64,000 bases of DNA. Origin: an uncultured Verrucomicrobiota bacterium. Its GTDB lineage: Bacteria > Verrucomicrobiota > Verrucomicrobiia > Limisphaerales > UBA9464. How positions within the stretch are numbered: position 1 is the stretch's first letter; each line of letters starts with the position of its first letter. Below the pieces are notes generated by a model, which ran no database searches, was not told the DNA's origin, and saw nothing but the letters and a program-made list of their open reading frames with translations. Positions 18,676-28,671 of the stretch are shown here, piece after piece. The stretch covers positions 1 through 64,000 of the forward strand of contig CAIVQH010000018.1 of the NCBI GenBank assembly GCA_903907995.1, given 5' to 3'. The translations under genes were made by a program, and so were the position numbers.

Positions 18676-19818
18676 ATGAAGCGCATCGCACTGGCACTCG
18701 GGATTGCCCTGCTGGGCATCGTCCTGTGGGTGCTCGTGCGCCGCGAGCCGACCGACCGGCCATACGTCGTGTTTGGGTTGCTGAGCCCCACTTGGCCGGG
18801 GAAGGAGAATGAGGAGCGCGACGAGCTGCGGCTTCGCGGTGCCACGGTGGTGCCGGTGCTGGTCGAAGCCATGCGCCACCGCTCGCTGGCCGAGCGGGTG
18901 AAGTGGAATCAGCGGGTCGCCAAGCTGCCTTCCTGGCTCGGCTCGTCGCTGCCGCGCAGCGGGGAGTACGCGTATCGACGCCGAACCGCCACCTGGATGC
19001 TCGGTGAGATGGGGCCGGCGGCCAGCAATGCCGTGCCGGCACTGGAGAAATTCCGCACGACCGTCACCGATGAGGACCTGCACGCACAGGCGACCGTTGC
19101 GCTGGCGAAGATCCAGCCCAGCAACCCGGTCGCCCGATCCAATCTCCTCGCCGAACTGCGCGCCGGGGGCCAGACGCCGCGTTTCTTCATCGCTCAGGAA
19201 CTCGGCGCGATCCAGCCCTTCGATCCCGAATTGCTGGCCGCCCTCACCCTGGCGTTGAAGGATTCCGACGGCGAAGTGCGCGCGAATGCGACGTGGTCGG
19301 CCTCGCAGTTCGGGCCGGCGGCCCGTGCCGTAGCCCCGCGCCTGCGTGAGCTGCTCCACGACCCTTACCGGCACATTCCGGTGAATGCGGCCTATGCGCT
19401 GGTTCGGATCGCTCCCGACCAGGCTCCGGAGGCGGTGGAGACTTTCCTCAAGCTTCTGGAGAAGGGAGTTTTTACGGCAGAGTTCGTCGCCACACCGCTT
19501 GCCCTCGCGCTCGGGCCACCCGCCACCAACGCCATCCCATGGCTGGAGGAATGCCTGCGGCGATCCAAGGGAGCCGTTCCGCAGCAGGTGGCGCTGGTCG
19601 CGCTCTGGCGCATCCGGCGGCAGGCCACCCCGGAAATGTTGGAATTTTTGCCGCTGCTCGACTCGCCGGTGGCCATCCGGACGTTGGGAGAACTGGGCCC
19701 GCTCGCCGCCACCGCCGAGCCGCGCTTGCGGGAGCTCGTCACGGACAAGAACATGGCCCGCCGCGAAGCCGCCACCGAGGCGCTGCGCCAGATCAGGCCG
19801 GAGACGAAGGGGCCGTAG
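18676..19818 (+). CDS. HEAT-repeat protein, tandem paralogue 2
   Basis: The 380-residue protein begins MKRIALALGIALLGIVLWVL, a membrane anchor, followed by NEERDELRLRGATVVPVLVE and HEAT units matching the upstream paralogue. The DNA just before both start codons is also nearly identical (CCGAATCCG-TTCTCATGCCGTC), so the duplication included the translation initiation region. The frame extends to 18544, but conservation with the paralogue supports the start at 18676. Its 3' end overlaps the convergent recD by 26 bp. Confidence 0.7.
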   Translation: MKRIALALGIALLGIVLWVLVRREPTDRPYVVFGLLSPTWPGKENEERDELRLRGATVVPVLVEAMRHRSLAERVKWNQRVAKLPSWLGSSLPRSGEYAYRRRTATWMLGEMGPAASNAVPALEKFRTTVTDEDLHAQATVALAKIQPSNPVARSNLLAELRAGGQTPRFFIAQELGAIQPFDPELLAALTLALKDSDGEVRANATWSASQFGPAARAVAPRLRELLHDPYRHIPVNAAYALVRIAPDQAPEAVETFLKLLEKGVFTAEFVATPLALALGPPATNAIPWLEECLRRSKGAVPQQVALVALWRIRRQATPEMLEFLPLLDSPVAIRTLGELGPLAATAEPRLRELVTDKNMARREAATEALRQIRPETKGP

Positions 19819-21598
19819 CGGCCGGATTCCACAGCGCATCCCGCAGGCCAGACGCGCGTCGCACCTGGCGTCCGATGGCCTGGCGCAGGATGTCCTCATT
19901 GGCCCACACCTCGACGGCCGATCGGGCCCGCGTCAATCCCGTGTAAACCAGTTCGCGGGTGAGCAGCGGCGAGTCGCGCTCCGGCAACACCAGCAGCACA
20001 CGGTCGAACTCCGAGCCCTGGCTCTTGTGGATGGTCATCACGAACACGGTCTCGTGCTCCGGCAGCCGCGCCGGAACGAAGGCGCGCACGCCGCCGGCCC
20101 CCTCGGCGTTCGCGAAAAAGACCCGCAGGTGACCACTGGCATCCGGCAGGGTGATGCCCACGTCGCCGTTGAACAGTTTTGTGGCCGGGTCGTTGCGCGT
20201 CACGATCACGGGACGTCCCGCATACCATGGGCCACGGCGGACAATGAGTCCCGCGCGCTCCAGCAGGGACTCGGCCAGTGCGTTGAGCGATTCTACTCCG
20301 TATGGACCGCGTCGCACCGCCGCCAGGAGCCGGAAGCGGTTGAGCTGCGCCAACGCTGCCGCCGGATCACGTTCCCGCAAGGCGTGGCCATAGCCTTCGA
20401 GGATGCGCGTCTGCAACGCAGCGGACAATTCGCCGGGCTTCGGGAGGGGTTGCCACAACGCGGGCGAAGCGCGTAGGTGGGCGAATGCCGCCGAGGCGTC
20501 GCCTGCATTCACCGCCTGACTCAGCGTGTGAATCTCCGCATCCGCCGCAAAGCGCCAGTTCTTCTGCAATTCCACCACGCATCCGGCCAGCGGCGACGCT
20601 CCGTTCCCGCCGGCCCCAGTGCAGATTTCGCCGAGCACGTTGCCGGCCTCCACCGAAGCGAGCTGGTCCTTGTCGCCGATGAGCACGACGCGAGCGGCGG
20701 GTGGCAGCGCGGCGAAGAGCTTCGCCATCAGCGCGAGGTCCACCATGCTCGCCTCGTCGATGACCACGATGTCCACGGGCAGCGGGTTCTTGGCGTCATG
20801 CCGGAAGCGTGGGGAATTGGGGATCGGCCCCAACAGCCGGTGCAGCGTGGTCGCCTCCTCGGGCAGCCGGGTCTTCAGTGTGTCGGGGCAGGGCAACAGC
20901 CGCTTGGCGGCCCGCACGGACTCGGCAATGCGGGCGGCGGATTTGCCCGTGGGTGCAGCCAGCGCAATGCGGAGCGGCCTTTCACCCGCCTGCTCCAGCA
21001 GCGCCGCCAGCAGCCAGACCACAGTGCGGGTCTTGCCGGTTCCGGGGCCGCCGGTAATCACGCTGAACGACCGTGTGGCTGCGGTACAAACCGCGAGCTG
21101 CTGCCGGTCGGATTGGCCTTCGGAGTCGGGAAACAAGCGCCGCAAACTTTGGCTGAGGACCACTTCATCGACGGGAACGGTCTGTTGCGCCCGGGCACGA
21201 ATGGCGGCCGCCAGATCGTTTTCATAGCTCCAGTACCGGTGCAGATAGAGCCGGCTGGCTTCATCCAGAACGAGCGGCGTGAAGTCACTCGGCTGACCCA
21301 CCACGCCACTGCTTTGCAGGGCATTTATCCACGAGGCCAGATCGGGCAACCGCCCGACCGGGGATTCCACCTCGGTCACGATTTCCCGCAGCCAGTGGCC
21401 GGCGACCTCGTTCAGGTCGAGGCAAGCATGGCCCTCGCCGCGCCGATAGCTCACCAACGCGGCGGCCAGGAGCAGTTCATCGCTCGCTGCCGTCGATACC
21501 TGGCGCATCTGCTGTGCAAAATGCCGGTCCAAATCGGAGAAGCCATTTAGCAGGCTGGGTGTCGCGTCGATAGGCACCTGATCACGGTTCAAGTTCAT
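19793..21598 (-). CDS. recD: Exodeoxyribonuclease V alpha subunit RecD
   Basis: The 601-residue protein is close to E. coli RecD (608). Superfamily 1 helicase motifs appear in order: VITGGPGTGKTRTVVWLLAA (Walker A), VDIVVIDEASMVDLALMAKL (motif II), VVLIGDKDQLASVEAG (III), then VFVMTIHKSQGSEFDRVLLV (V) and YTGLTRARSAVEVWA (VI). RecD is the fast 5'-3' motor of the RecBCD end-processing complex. Its ATG overlaps the recB stop by 4 nt, so translation is coupled. The frame continues upstream into recB, but the ATG at 21598 is the natural start. Confidence 0.95.
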   Translation of the reverse strand: MNLNRDQVPIDATPSLLNGFSDLDRHFAQQMRQVSTAASDELLLAAALVSYRRGEGHACLDLNEVAGHWLREIVTEVESPVGRLPDLASWINALQSSGVVGQPSDFTPLVLDEASRLYLHRYWSYENDLAAAIRARAQQTVPVDEVVLSQSLRRLFPDSEGQSDRQQLAVCTAATRSFSVITGGPGTGKTRTVVWLLAALLEQAGERPLRIALAAPTGKSAARIAESVRAAKRLLPCPDTLKTRLPEEATTLHRLLGPIPNSPRFRHDAKNPLPVDIVVIDEASMVDLALMAKLFAALPPAARVVLIGDKDQLASVEAGNVLGEICTGAGGNGASPLAGCVVELQKNWRFAADAEIHTLSQAVNAGDASAAFAHLRASPALWQPLPKPGELSAALQTRILEGYGHALRERDPAAALAQLNRFRLLAAVRRGPYGVESLNALAESLLERAGLIVRRGPWYAGRPVIVTRNDPATKLFNGDVGITLPDASGHLRVFFANAEGAGGVRAFVPARLPEHETVFVMTIHKSQGSEFDRVLLVLPERDSPLLTRELVYTGLTRARSAVEVWANEDILRQAIGRQVRRASGLRDALWNPAATAPSSPA

Positions 21599-24500
21599 TC
21601 CGCGACCTCCTGGTCGGCGGCGATCAGCAGCCTGCGCAGATCGGTGATGAGTTCCGTGCTTGGCTTGTCCGCGAACACTCCCAGCTCCGGCCGCGCGGGA
21701 TCGAGCCCGCGCAGGAAGAGGTAGCGCACGCCGCCGAAATCGCGCGCGTAGTCGTAGCCGGGCACGCGAATCGTGAGCCAGCGGTCCAGTGCGAGCGTGT
21801 AGAGCAGGTATTGCAGCGGGTAATGGTGCGCGGCCATTTCGGCGGCGACCGCAGCGGGGGGGTAATCCTCCGCGCGCGGCCCGAGCCAGTTCGACTTCCA
21901 GTCCACGAGCCACCAGCGGCCGTGATGGCGGAAGACCAGATCCATGAACCCGCGCAGCACCCCTTCGACTGGGCTGAATTCCAACCGCTCCAGCGCGTGG
22001 GGAAAGCCGGCCGGCAGGGTTGCGTCGTGCCGCGCAAGTGTGGCTCGCAGATCGGTCGCGGAGAAACGGCGCAACGGAAAACAGAACTCCAGCTCGTTGA
22101 GCCGCTCATTCGTCCGGACCTGGCCCAGTTGCAGCCGTGGCTCGCCGTCGTCCAGCGGGACCGCCAGCGTCCGTTGCACCAGGTTCACCACGGTCGGGAC
22201 GAAGTCACGCGCCAGTCCATGTTCGCCCAACGCGTTTCTGATGACGCTGTCCAGTGCGGTCTCGGTAACGGTTGCAAAATCAATCCGCTCAAAAACCTTG
22301 TGGAGGCAGGTGCCGGCTTCCATGCCGCGCGGGAAGGCGTGAATGCTTCCCGGTTCTGGCAGAGCGATTGCCTCGGAAGAGGCCGCTGAGTCTGTATCGT
22401 AGTCGGGCGACTCGTCGCGCCTCCCCGCAGTAAGCCATGAGAAACTGGCGACGCGCCAGTCACGCCGGATTGCTCCAGCAAACGTGCGCGGAGCGAGCGC
22501 GGCGGTGGTCTCGACGGCCGGCGTCCAGGCCGTCCGATCCGGAGCCGGTGGCGGCATCACGGCGATGGAAGGGACACCCGCCGCCAAGGCCTCGACCGCC
22601 GCCCGCTTGCTTTCTGCCGTCATCGCCTCGGCGGCGGCGGAGAGTGCCTCCACCGGGGCGATACCAGCGGCGAGCGTTGGTGGGGTGAGCAGCCAGTCCG
22701 GCGCGGTGGTTCCGTTCTTAAAATCACCCCAGGCGAAATAGCAGCGGTTCCGTGCGCGGGTGAGGGCGACGTAGAGCAGCCGGACATTTTCGGCGAGACG
22801 TTCCTCGGCCGCCAGGCGTTCGTGCTCTTCGCGTCGGGGCGAGCCCAGATCTCCCAGCATGGCCGCGCGCAGGTCGCGATCGTGGCAGAGGATAAGTTCA
22901 TCCAGCTTGGGGCTGCGCGCGGGTTCGGCGGCGCGGAAGGAGAAGGGGCAGAAAACGACCGGATACTCGAGCCCCTTGCTGCGGTGGATGGTCACCAGCT
23001 GCACCGCGTTGTCATCGCGTTCGAGACGGAGCATTTCCTCGTCGCCGGCCTCACCCGCGTTTGCACAGCGGTGGTCAAGATGCTGGCGCAGGCCGTTCAC
23101 ACCGAGGCGGCGCTCGGTCGCGGCGGCGTGGAGCAGCTCGGCCAGATGCAGCAGGTTGGTGAGCTGGCGCTCGCCATCCGGCCACGAGAGCCAGCGGCGG
23201 CGGACATGCTGTGTCTGAAGCAGCCCCCGAAACATGGGGAGAAATCCGTCAGTATTCCACAGCGCCAGCCACGCGCGGAAATCTTCGCGTCGCGCGGCCC
23301 AGGCGGTTTCGTCCTGGGCGAGCGTTTCAAGTTCTTGGGCGTCGAAACCGAGAATATCGGTCGCCAGCGCGGCGCGCAGGCGGGGCTCGGCATCGGGCTC
23401 GGCGATCGCTGTGAGCAGGATTTGCAACTGTGTCGCCTCCTCGCTTGCGAACACTCCCTGCTGCGTCTGCTGCACCGCCGGAATTCCACGCGTCCGCAAG
23501 GCCTGCGCGACCATTTCGGCCTGACGATGCCCCTCGACCAGCACCGCGATGTCCGCCGGCCGGATCGGCCGTTCCCCGAGCCGGGCCAACGTGGAACGGG
23601 CGAGCAGCCGCACGATTTCTGTGGCGGTCATTTCGGCGAGCAAGGGCTCCGCCTTGGTTTTGGTGAGCGTCTCCCCTTCCTGGCAGAACCAGAGCTGCAA
23701 CGGGGCGGAGCGGGTTCCGTTCTCGGTGAAAGGGGCGTTATCCGCTTCCCCGGCGGCGGTGGTGGCGTGGAACTCGATGTCGTCCACGACAAAGGGACAG
23801 GGGTGCTTGCCGAAAATGCCGTTCACCGACGCGACCAATCCGGACTCGGAACGCCAGTTCATGCCGAGCGTGTGCGCATGCGGCGCGGCAGCGGCGGCGG
23901 TGAGATAGGTGAACACGTCGGCCCCGCGGAAACCGTAGATGGCCTGCTTCGGGTCGCCGATGAGGAATAGCCGCTGATGGTCGCCGCCGAAAAGGCGATG
24001 AAAGATGCGCCACTGGACCGGGTCGGTGTCTTGAAATTCGTCAATCAGCGCCGCCGTGTATTGCTGAGTGACGACCGCCGCCAGCGCATCCCCGCCGGGG
24101 CCGCGCAGGGTGTCATCCAGCCGCGTGAGCAGGTCGTCAAAGGTCTGGACCTTGCGTTCGCGTTTGCGGCGCGGGAGTTCTTCTTTTGTCCATTCGTGAA
24201 ACGCGAGCTGCCAGGCGCCCCGGAGCTTTCGCTGGAGTCCGGCAAGCTCCAAACAGAGTTCGAAAAAGCGGTGCCGCGGTGGCTGGTGCGGATTCTTCGT
24301 CCGCCGTTTGTTGGTGTGCTCCGTGAGCACCTCCGGCGTGAAGTCGCCAAATACCTCGAAGTCATCTGTACCACCGTTGCTCTGGAAGCAGGCGGCAAAG
24401 CTGGCGAAGGCCGCATCCATGGCGGCGTCCTTGTGGTATTTCCCGGTCGCCCAGGCTGCCGCGTCGCCAAACTGGGCACGCAGCTCCTGATGGCTCGCCG

Positions 24501-25206
24501 CGAAAACGGCGGCGGCTTTGGCAAACTCGTCGTCGAGCTCGGACAGTAGCACTGGCAGTTCCGCAGCAGTGGCCAGGGCGACCAACTGCAACGCCGGGTG
24601 ACGCTGGATTTCCTCCAACAGCTTTCGTAAGACCGCAGGGGAAAGGCCTGCCGCCAGCGCAAAGCCAGCCTGGATGGAAGCGCTGCCGTCGATTGAAGTG
24701 GCAAACGTCTGCCGCCACCAATCGCCCACGAGCTCGTCAAGCAGGGGGCGTGGATCGGTGACGAGTTCGACATCGAACAGGCTGCCGCTTTCAAACGCGC
24801 GGTCGTGGAGCACGCGTTGGCAGAAGCCGTGGATGGTGTAGATGGGTGTCTCGTCGAATCCGACCAGCGACTGAGCCAAGGTGGCCTGGGCGTGGCGAAA
24901 ATCTGGGTCGGTGGCGGCCAGCCGTTCGCGTAGGGCACAGAACAGCGGGTCATCCGATTGCGCATCCGGAGCAAAGGCGGCCTGGGCCTCCACCAGTCGT
25001 GCGCGGATGCGTCCGCGCAGTTCCGCCGTCGCCGCCTCGGTGTAGGTGACGATGAGCAGCTGGCGATGGGAGATGCCGTGCTCCAGCAGCAGGCGCAGAA
25101 AGAGGCCCGCCAGGGTGAAGGTCTTGCCCGTGCCTGCGCTCGCCTCGATGAGCGTGGTTCCCGTCGGCAACGGTGTCGTTGCCAGATCGAAGAGCGACGA
25201 GGTCAC
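21595..25206 (-). CDS. recB: Exodeoxyribonuclease V beta subunit RecB
   Basis: The 1203-residue protein matches RecB in length (E. coli 1180) and domain order. An N-terminal UvrD-like helicase has TLIEASAGTGKTFTLAGLFL (Walker A, about residues 18-37) and AALIDEFQDTDPVQW. Motif V/VI-type blocks are LVTIHRSKGLEYPVVFCPF and LLYVALTRARNRCYFAW. The C-terminal nuclease has GFMDLVFRHHGRWWLVDWKS, holding the D ... D-x-K catalytic set. It is the 3'-5' motor and nuclease of RecBCD. Both ends overlap neighbouring genes by 4 nt. Confidence 0.96.
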   Translation of the reverse strand: MTSSLFDLATTPLPTGTTLIEASAGTGKTFTLAGLFLRLLLEHGISHRQLLIVTYTEAATAELRGRIRARLVEAQAAFAPDAQSDDPLFCALRERLAATDPDFRHAQATLAQSLVGFDETPIYTIHGFCQRVLHDRAFESGSLFDVELVTDPRPLLDELVGDWWRQTFATSIDGSASIQAGFALAAGLSPAVLRKLLEEIQRHPALQLVALATAAELPVLLSELDDEFAKAAAVFAASHQELRAQFGDAAAWATGKYHKDAAMDAAFASFAACFQSNGGTDDFEVFGDFTPEVLTEHTNKRRTKNPHQPPRHRFFELCLELAGLQRKLRGAWQLAFHEWTKEELPRRKRERKVQTFDDLLTRLDDTLRGPGGDALAAVVTQQYTAALIDEFQDTDPVQWRIFHRLFGGDHQRLFLIGDPKQAIYGFRGADVFTYLTAAAAAPHAHTLGMNWRSESGLVASVNGIFGKHPCPFVVDDIEFHATTAAGEADNAPFTENGTRSAPLQLWFCQEGETLTKTKAEPLLAEMTATEIVRLLARSTLARLGERPIRPADIAVLVEGHRQAEMVAQALRTRGIPAVQQTQQGVFASEEATQLQILLTAIAEPDAEPRLRAALATDILGFDAQELETLAQDETAWAARREDFRAWLALWNTDGFLPMFRGLLQTQHVRRRWLSWPDGERQLTNLLHLAELLHAAATERRLGVNGLRQHLDHRCANAGEAGDEEMLRLERDDNAVQLVTIHRSKGLEYPVVFCPFSFRAAEPARSPKLDELILCHDRDLRAAMLGDLGSPRREEHERLAAEERLAENVRLLYVALTRARNRCYFAWGDFKNGTTAPDWLLTPPTLAAGIAPVEALSAAAEAMTAESKRAAVEALAAGVPSIAVMPPPAPDRTAWTPAVETTAALAPRTFAGAIRRDWRVASFSWLTAGRRDESPDYDTDSAASSEAIALPEPGSIHAFPRGMEAGTCLHKVFERIDFATVTETALDSVIRNALGEHGLARDFVPTVVNLVQRTLAVPLDDGEPRLQLGQVRTNERLNELEFCFPLRRFSATDLRATLARHDATLPAGFPHALERLEFSPVEGVLRGFMDLVFRHHGRWWLVDWKSNWLGPRAEDYPPAAVAAEMAAHHYPLQYLLYTLALDRWLTIRVPGYDYARDFGGVRYLFLRGLDPARPELGVFADKPSTELITDLRRLLIAADQEVAE

Positions 25207-28200
25207 GATTCGTCCTCCTCGGTGGCGTCCAACATCGGCCCGAACACACTTCGGGCGAGCTGCTCGAATTCCTCGCTCAACGGATCCGCCTCATGGCGGA
25301 AGCAGAGGTGAAACCACGGGTCATCGCTTTCGCCCGTGATATCGGGGCGTTCACTGCCGAACCACTCCGGCCACGCCTGTTCCAGCGGAGATTTCTTGGA
25401 ACGGGAGGTTCCGCCGGCCGCTTTTCGTTCGGCCTGGGCGAAAGCGAAGGCGGTGCGAGGGAAGAAGCGCAATGGTTCGCGCAATCCCCGCCAGTAGAGG
25501 GCAAGCAAAGCCGAGAGCACGTTTCCCGGCGCGGCGACGGATCGGTAACGCAGCGTCTTATCCTCGCCCAAGAGCAGGCTGGCAGGCGGGGCCGGTGACT
25601 CGGCGGTGACCCTGTTTTCGGCGTCCCACTGCTGCCAAGCGAGATGTTCGACCCATAGCTTGATCCGGTCCGGGGCCTTCAGCTTGGCGCAACGGAAATG
25701 GAGCAGGCTGCCGTCCGATCGCGGCGTGATCGGTCCCACAAGCCGAAATTCTCCGAGCGCGAGATTTACGCTCACCGGAGCCGCCAGAACCGTGTCTCCC
25801 AGACGCGCATGAAAGCGCTCGGCAGCCGAGTGAACTTCATGAAACGCCAATGCTCCGGGCTGCCCGTGGGGCAGGCAGTTCTCGGCGGCAACCGCGGCAT
25901 CGAACCGTGCCGGGTCGCGTCCGGCGAGCCGCCAGCCGACGAGATTCTGTTTCAGCGAGTAGGCTTCGCGGGCGTCGAGCTCAAGGGGTTCCTCATCGTC
26001 GAGCGTGTCCATCGCCGACGGCAGCAGAAGGCCAAGCCGTTCGCGCAGGAAGAACTTCGCCGGTTGGCAGAGGAACTCCGCCAGTTTGCGTAAGGTGACC
26101 TGGCGGTACTCCGGCGCGGGCTCTTCGAGCGGTTGCGCCAGAAACGGAGCCAACGCCTGCCGTTGGGCGCCGACGCGGGCGGCCGCGCAGTTCTCTCGCG
26201 AATAGGAAAACAGTGGCGAAGAGGGTTCAGGCTGAAAGTACGCGGGGCTGAAGGCGTGCAGGCGGTGCCGTATCACCAGACTGGTCGCGCTGAGCTTCTC
26301 CAACTCGTTCCCGGTGGTGAACGAGGCGTCGAGGTGGTCGAGCAGTTCGCTGATGACGACGCTCGGGGGAATGGGCCGGTTGTCACGCTGGCTTTGGCCG
26401 ACGTGGCTGAGATGCAACCGGTCGCGGGCGCTGACCAGCGTCTCCAGAAAGAGGTAGCGGTCGTCGTCGCGCGTCGAGCGGTCGCCCAGCCGGGGCTGCG
26501 CGGCCATCAGGTCGAAGCTGAGGTGCGGGGGCTGACGTGGAAACGCGCCGTCATTCATTCCTAGAAGACAGATGATCCGGAAGGGAATGCTCCGCATCGG
26601 TTTCAGCGCGCAGAAGGTGACGCCACCGGTAAGGAAGCCCGCGCCCGAGGTGTCGTCCTCCAGGGCGGCGGCGAGTGGTTCGAGGAGCACGGCCAGATCA
26701 AGAGGCTCGGTGACACCGCCGGCGGCCATGCGCTGGCTGAGCTCGTTCAGCGTGCGGCGGAGTTGGGCCAGCTCATCAGCCGTATCGGGATCGTTGAAAA
26801 AGAAGCCGTCCACCACGTGTAGCAGCGTGTTTTGCCAGTCGGCGGGCGGTTGTTTGTGTTCCAATGTTTCCACGACGCCAAAGAGGCTTTCGGCGAACTC
26901 GGCGAAATGGCCCAGCCGTTCGGCCGCGCCACCCTCGATGTCGGGAAAGGGGAGGGTGCCGGCGAAGAGTTCCGTGCCATCGCCAGCCATGGCGTAGCCG
27001 AGCAGCAGGCGTCGCAGGCCGGTGCGCCAGGTGTTCGCGTCGGTCGCCGGCAGGCCCAGGGCATCCCGATGGCGCGCGTCACGTCCCCAATGGATGCGGG
27101 TGCGGATCACCCAGTGACGCACGATGGGCAGATCGGCTTCGGCGAGGTGGAAGCGCGCGCGGACGGCGGGACATTCGAGCAGATCCAGCACGGCCGTGAC
27201 ACCCAACCGGCCCGAGGCGAGCTGAAGCAGCCGGAGGAAGGTGTCGGCGATCTGCCCGTTCTGACGTGGACCGCGATCGGCCAGGTTATAGGGGATGCGC
27301 TGGGCTTCGTCCTCGATCGGATCAAACACCGCCGGGACCAATGGCGAATACGTCGCCAGGTCCGGGGTCATCACCACGATGTCGCGCGGCGTGAGCGTCG
27401 GATCGCGCTGGAACCAGTCGAGCATCTGGTCGCGCAGCACTTCCAGCTCACGGAGGGGGCTGTGGCAGACATGGACCCGCACCGAGTCGTCACTGGTTGC
27501 GACGATCCGTTTTCCCAGTCCCTGAGTGGCCGGGTCGTTGAGTTCGAGGAGATCGCGCTGGAGCTGTTGCAGCAGCGTCGTGCCTTCTGGAGCCCGGAAA
27601 CTGTCGTCTTCGAGGGGGTCAGTGTGCTCGTAAATCAGCCGGAGAAAATCACGGCCCAAAGTCCCCAGCGAACCCAGCAGCCGGTGACCGGGTTCCAAAT
27701 GGGCTTCCGCCGCATCCCCGGCGCGCCTTCCCAGGCGGCGCAGCGTCCGTTCACTTTCGCGTCCCGTGCTGATATCGCCCCACCATTCCGCGCAGGGCTG
27801 GAGCACGAAGCAGTGGACTTCGGTGTGATCCGCCAGGGCCGCGAACAGCTCGAGATAGAACGGTGGCAACGCCGACATGCCAAACAGGGCCAGTCGCGAA
27901 GGCAGCGCCGAAAAGCCGGAGGAAGCAGTGCCGCTCTCGCCGGTGGTGTCATCCGCATGGGTGCCCTGCGAGCGAAGCTGGTTCACTAGTGCGGCGTGAA
28001 GTTCCGCCGGATGCGGTGTCGCTGATTCTGCGGCGAGCTGCCGCCAAAGCTCCGCCTGCCAGCCTTCTGCCGGATGCGCGAGGGGTTGGCCGGAGGACAG
28101 AGTCGCCGGAGTACCAAGATCCCACGCGCGAATGAAGTCCGGCCGAAAGACCAGATACTGGTCGAACAGGTTCGCCAGCCGCGAGGCGAGCTGGAGCCGC

Positions 28201-28565
28201 TTGCGGGCATCGCCCTCGGCCAGGTAGCGGCGAGGACTGGCAAAGCTTTCCTCCTCGGGCAACTGGCCAAGCAGCCGGAACAGCCGCCATTGCAGCACTT
28301 CGCGGCTGAAGGGCGTTTCATCGGGCTTTTCGGGCAGCAATTCGCGAAACAACCGGTCGGCAAAGGCGCGGGGGAAGGGGAACTCCACGTGGGCGCAGAC
28401 GCCGAGTCGGCGGGCCAGCTCCTGCTTGAGCCACCGGGCCATGCCGAGACTCTGCACCACTACCGTCTCCGGCGTGAATGGCGACGCCAATGGCGGCCGG
28501 ACCACGGCGGCCAGCTGGTCGGCCAGGCGGTCCAGGCGGTTGCTGGTGTGGAGGTGAAACGGCAC
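25203..28565 (-). CDS. recC: Exodeoxyribonuclease V gamma subunit RecC
   Basis: The 1120-residue protein equals E. coli RecC (1122) in size. Typical features are the N-terminal FHLHTSNRLDRLADQLAAVV and VVVQSLGMARWLKQELARRL. In the middle are DIVVMTPDLATYSPLVPAVF and IPYNLADR. CALKPMRSIPFRIICLLGMN with DGAFPR also matches RecC. RecC is the inactive-helicase subunit that splits the strands and reads Chi. It is the first gene of the recC-recB-recD operon and is divergent from glcF, with a 106-bp shared upstream region. Presence of all three subunits argues for a complete RecBCD rather than AddAB system. Confidence 0.95.
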   Translation of the reverse strand: MPFHLHTSNRLDRLADQLAAVVRPPLASPFTPETVVVQSLGMARWLKQELARRLGVCAHVEFPFPRAFADRLFRELLPEKPDETPFSREVLQWRLFRLLGQLPEEESFASPRRYLAEGDARKRLQLASRLANLFDQYLVFRPDFIRAWDLGTPATLSSGQPLAHPAEGWQAELWRQLAAESATPHPAELHAALVNQLRSQGTHADDTTGESGTASSGFSALPSRLALFGMSALPPFYLELFAALADHTEVHCFVLQPCAEWWGDISTGRESERTLRRLGRRAGDAAEAHLEPGHRLLGSLGTLGRDFLRLIYEHTDPLEDDSFRAPEGTTLLQQLQRDLLELNDPATQGLGKRIVATSDDSVRVHVCHSPLRELEVLRDQMLDWFQRDPTLTPRDIVVMTPDLATYSPLVPAVFDPIEDEAQRIPYNLADRGPRQNGQIADTFLRLLQLASGRLGVTAVLDLLECPAVRARFHLAEADLPIVRHWVIRTRIHWGRDARHRDALGLPATDANTWRTGLRRLLLGYAMAGDGTELFAGTLPFPDIEGGAAERLGHFAEFAESLFGVVETLEHKQPPADWQNTLLHVVDGFFFNDPDTADELAQLRRTLNELSQRMAAGGVTEPLDLAVLLEPLAAALEDDTSGAGFLTGGVTFCALKPMRSIPFRIICLLGMNDGAFPRQPPHLSFDLMAAQPRLGDRSTRDDDRYLFLETLVSARDRLHLSHVGQSQRDNRPIPPSVVISELLDHLDASFTTGNELEKLSATSLVIRHRLHAFSPAYFQPEPSSPLFSYSRENCAAARVGAQRQALAPFLAQPLEEPAPEYRQVTLRKLAEFLCQPAKFFLRERLGLLLPSAMDTLDDEEPLELDAREAYSLKQNLVGWRLAGRDPARFDAAVAAENCLPHGQPGALAFHEVHSAAERFHARLGDTVLAAPVSVNLALGEFRLVGPITPRSDGSLLHFRCAKLKAPDRIKLWVEHLAWQQWDAENRVTAESPAPPASLLLGEDKTLRYRSVAAPGNVLSALLALYWRGLREPLRFFPRTAFAFAQAERKAAGGTSRSKKSPLEQAWPEWFGSERPDITGESDDPWFHLCFRHEADPLSEEFEQLARSVFGPMLDATEEDES

Positions 28566-28671
28566 GACGGCGTGAGCTTGGAAGATTGGTGCGCGGCGAA
28601 CAACGGCAACCCGCTGCGAATTGACTTCCGGCGCGGGGACACTTCCCGGTTTGATTCCCGCAGATCACCGG

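Noticed and set aside
28621..28671. TTGACT-containing promoter and upstream TTG start for glcF
   Set aside because: No -10 box at suitable spacing, and the 17 extra residues have no similarity to GlcF.
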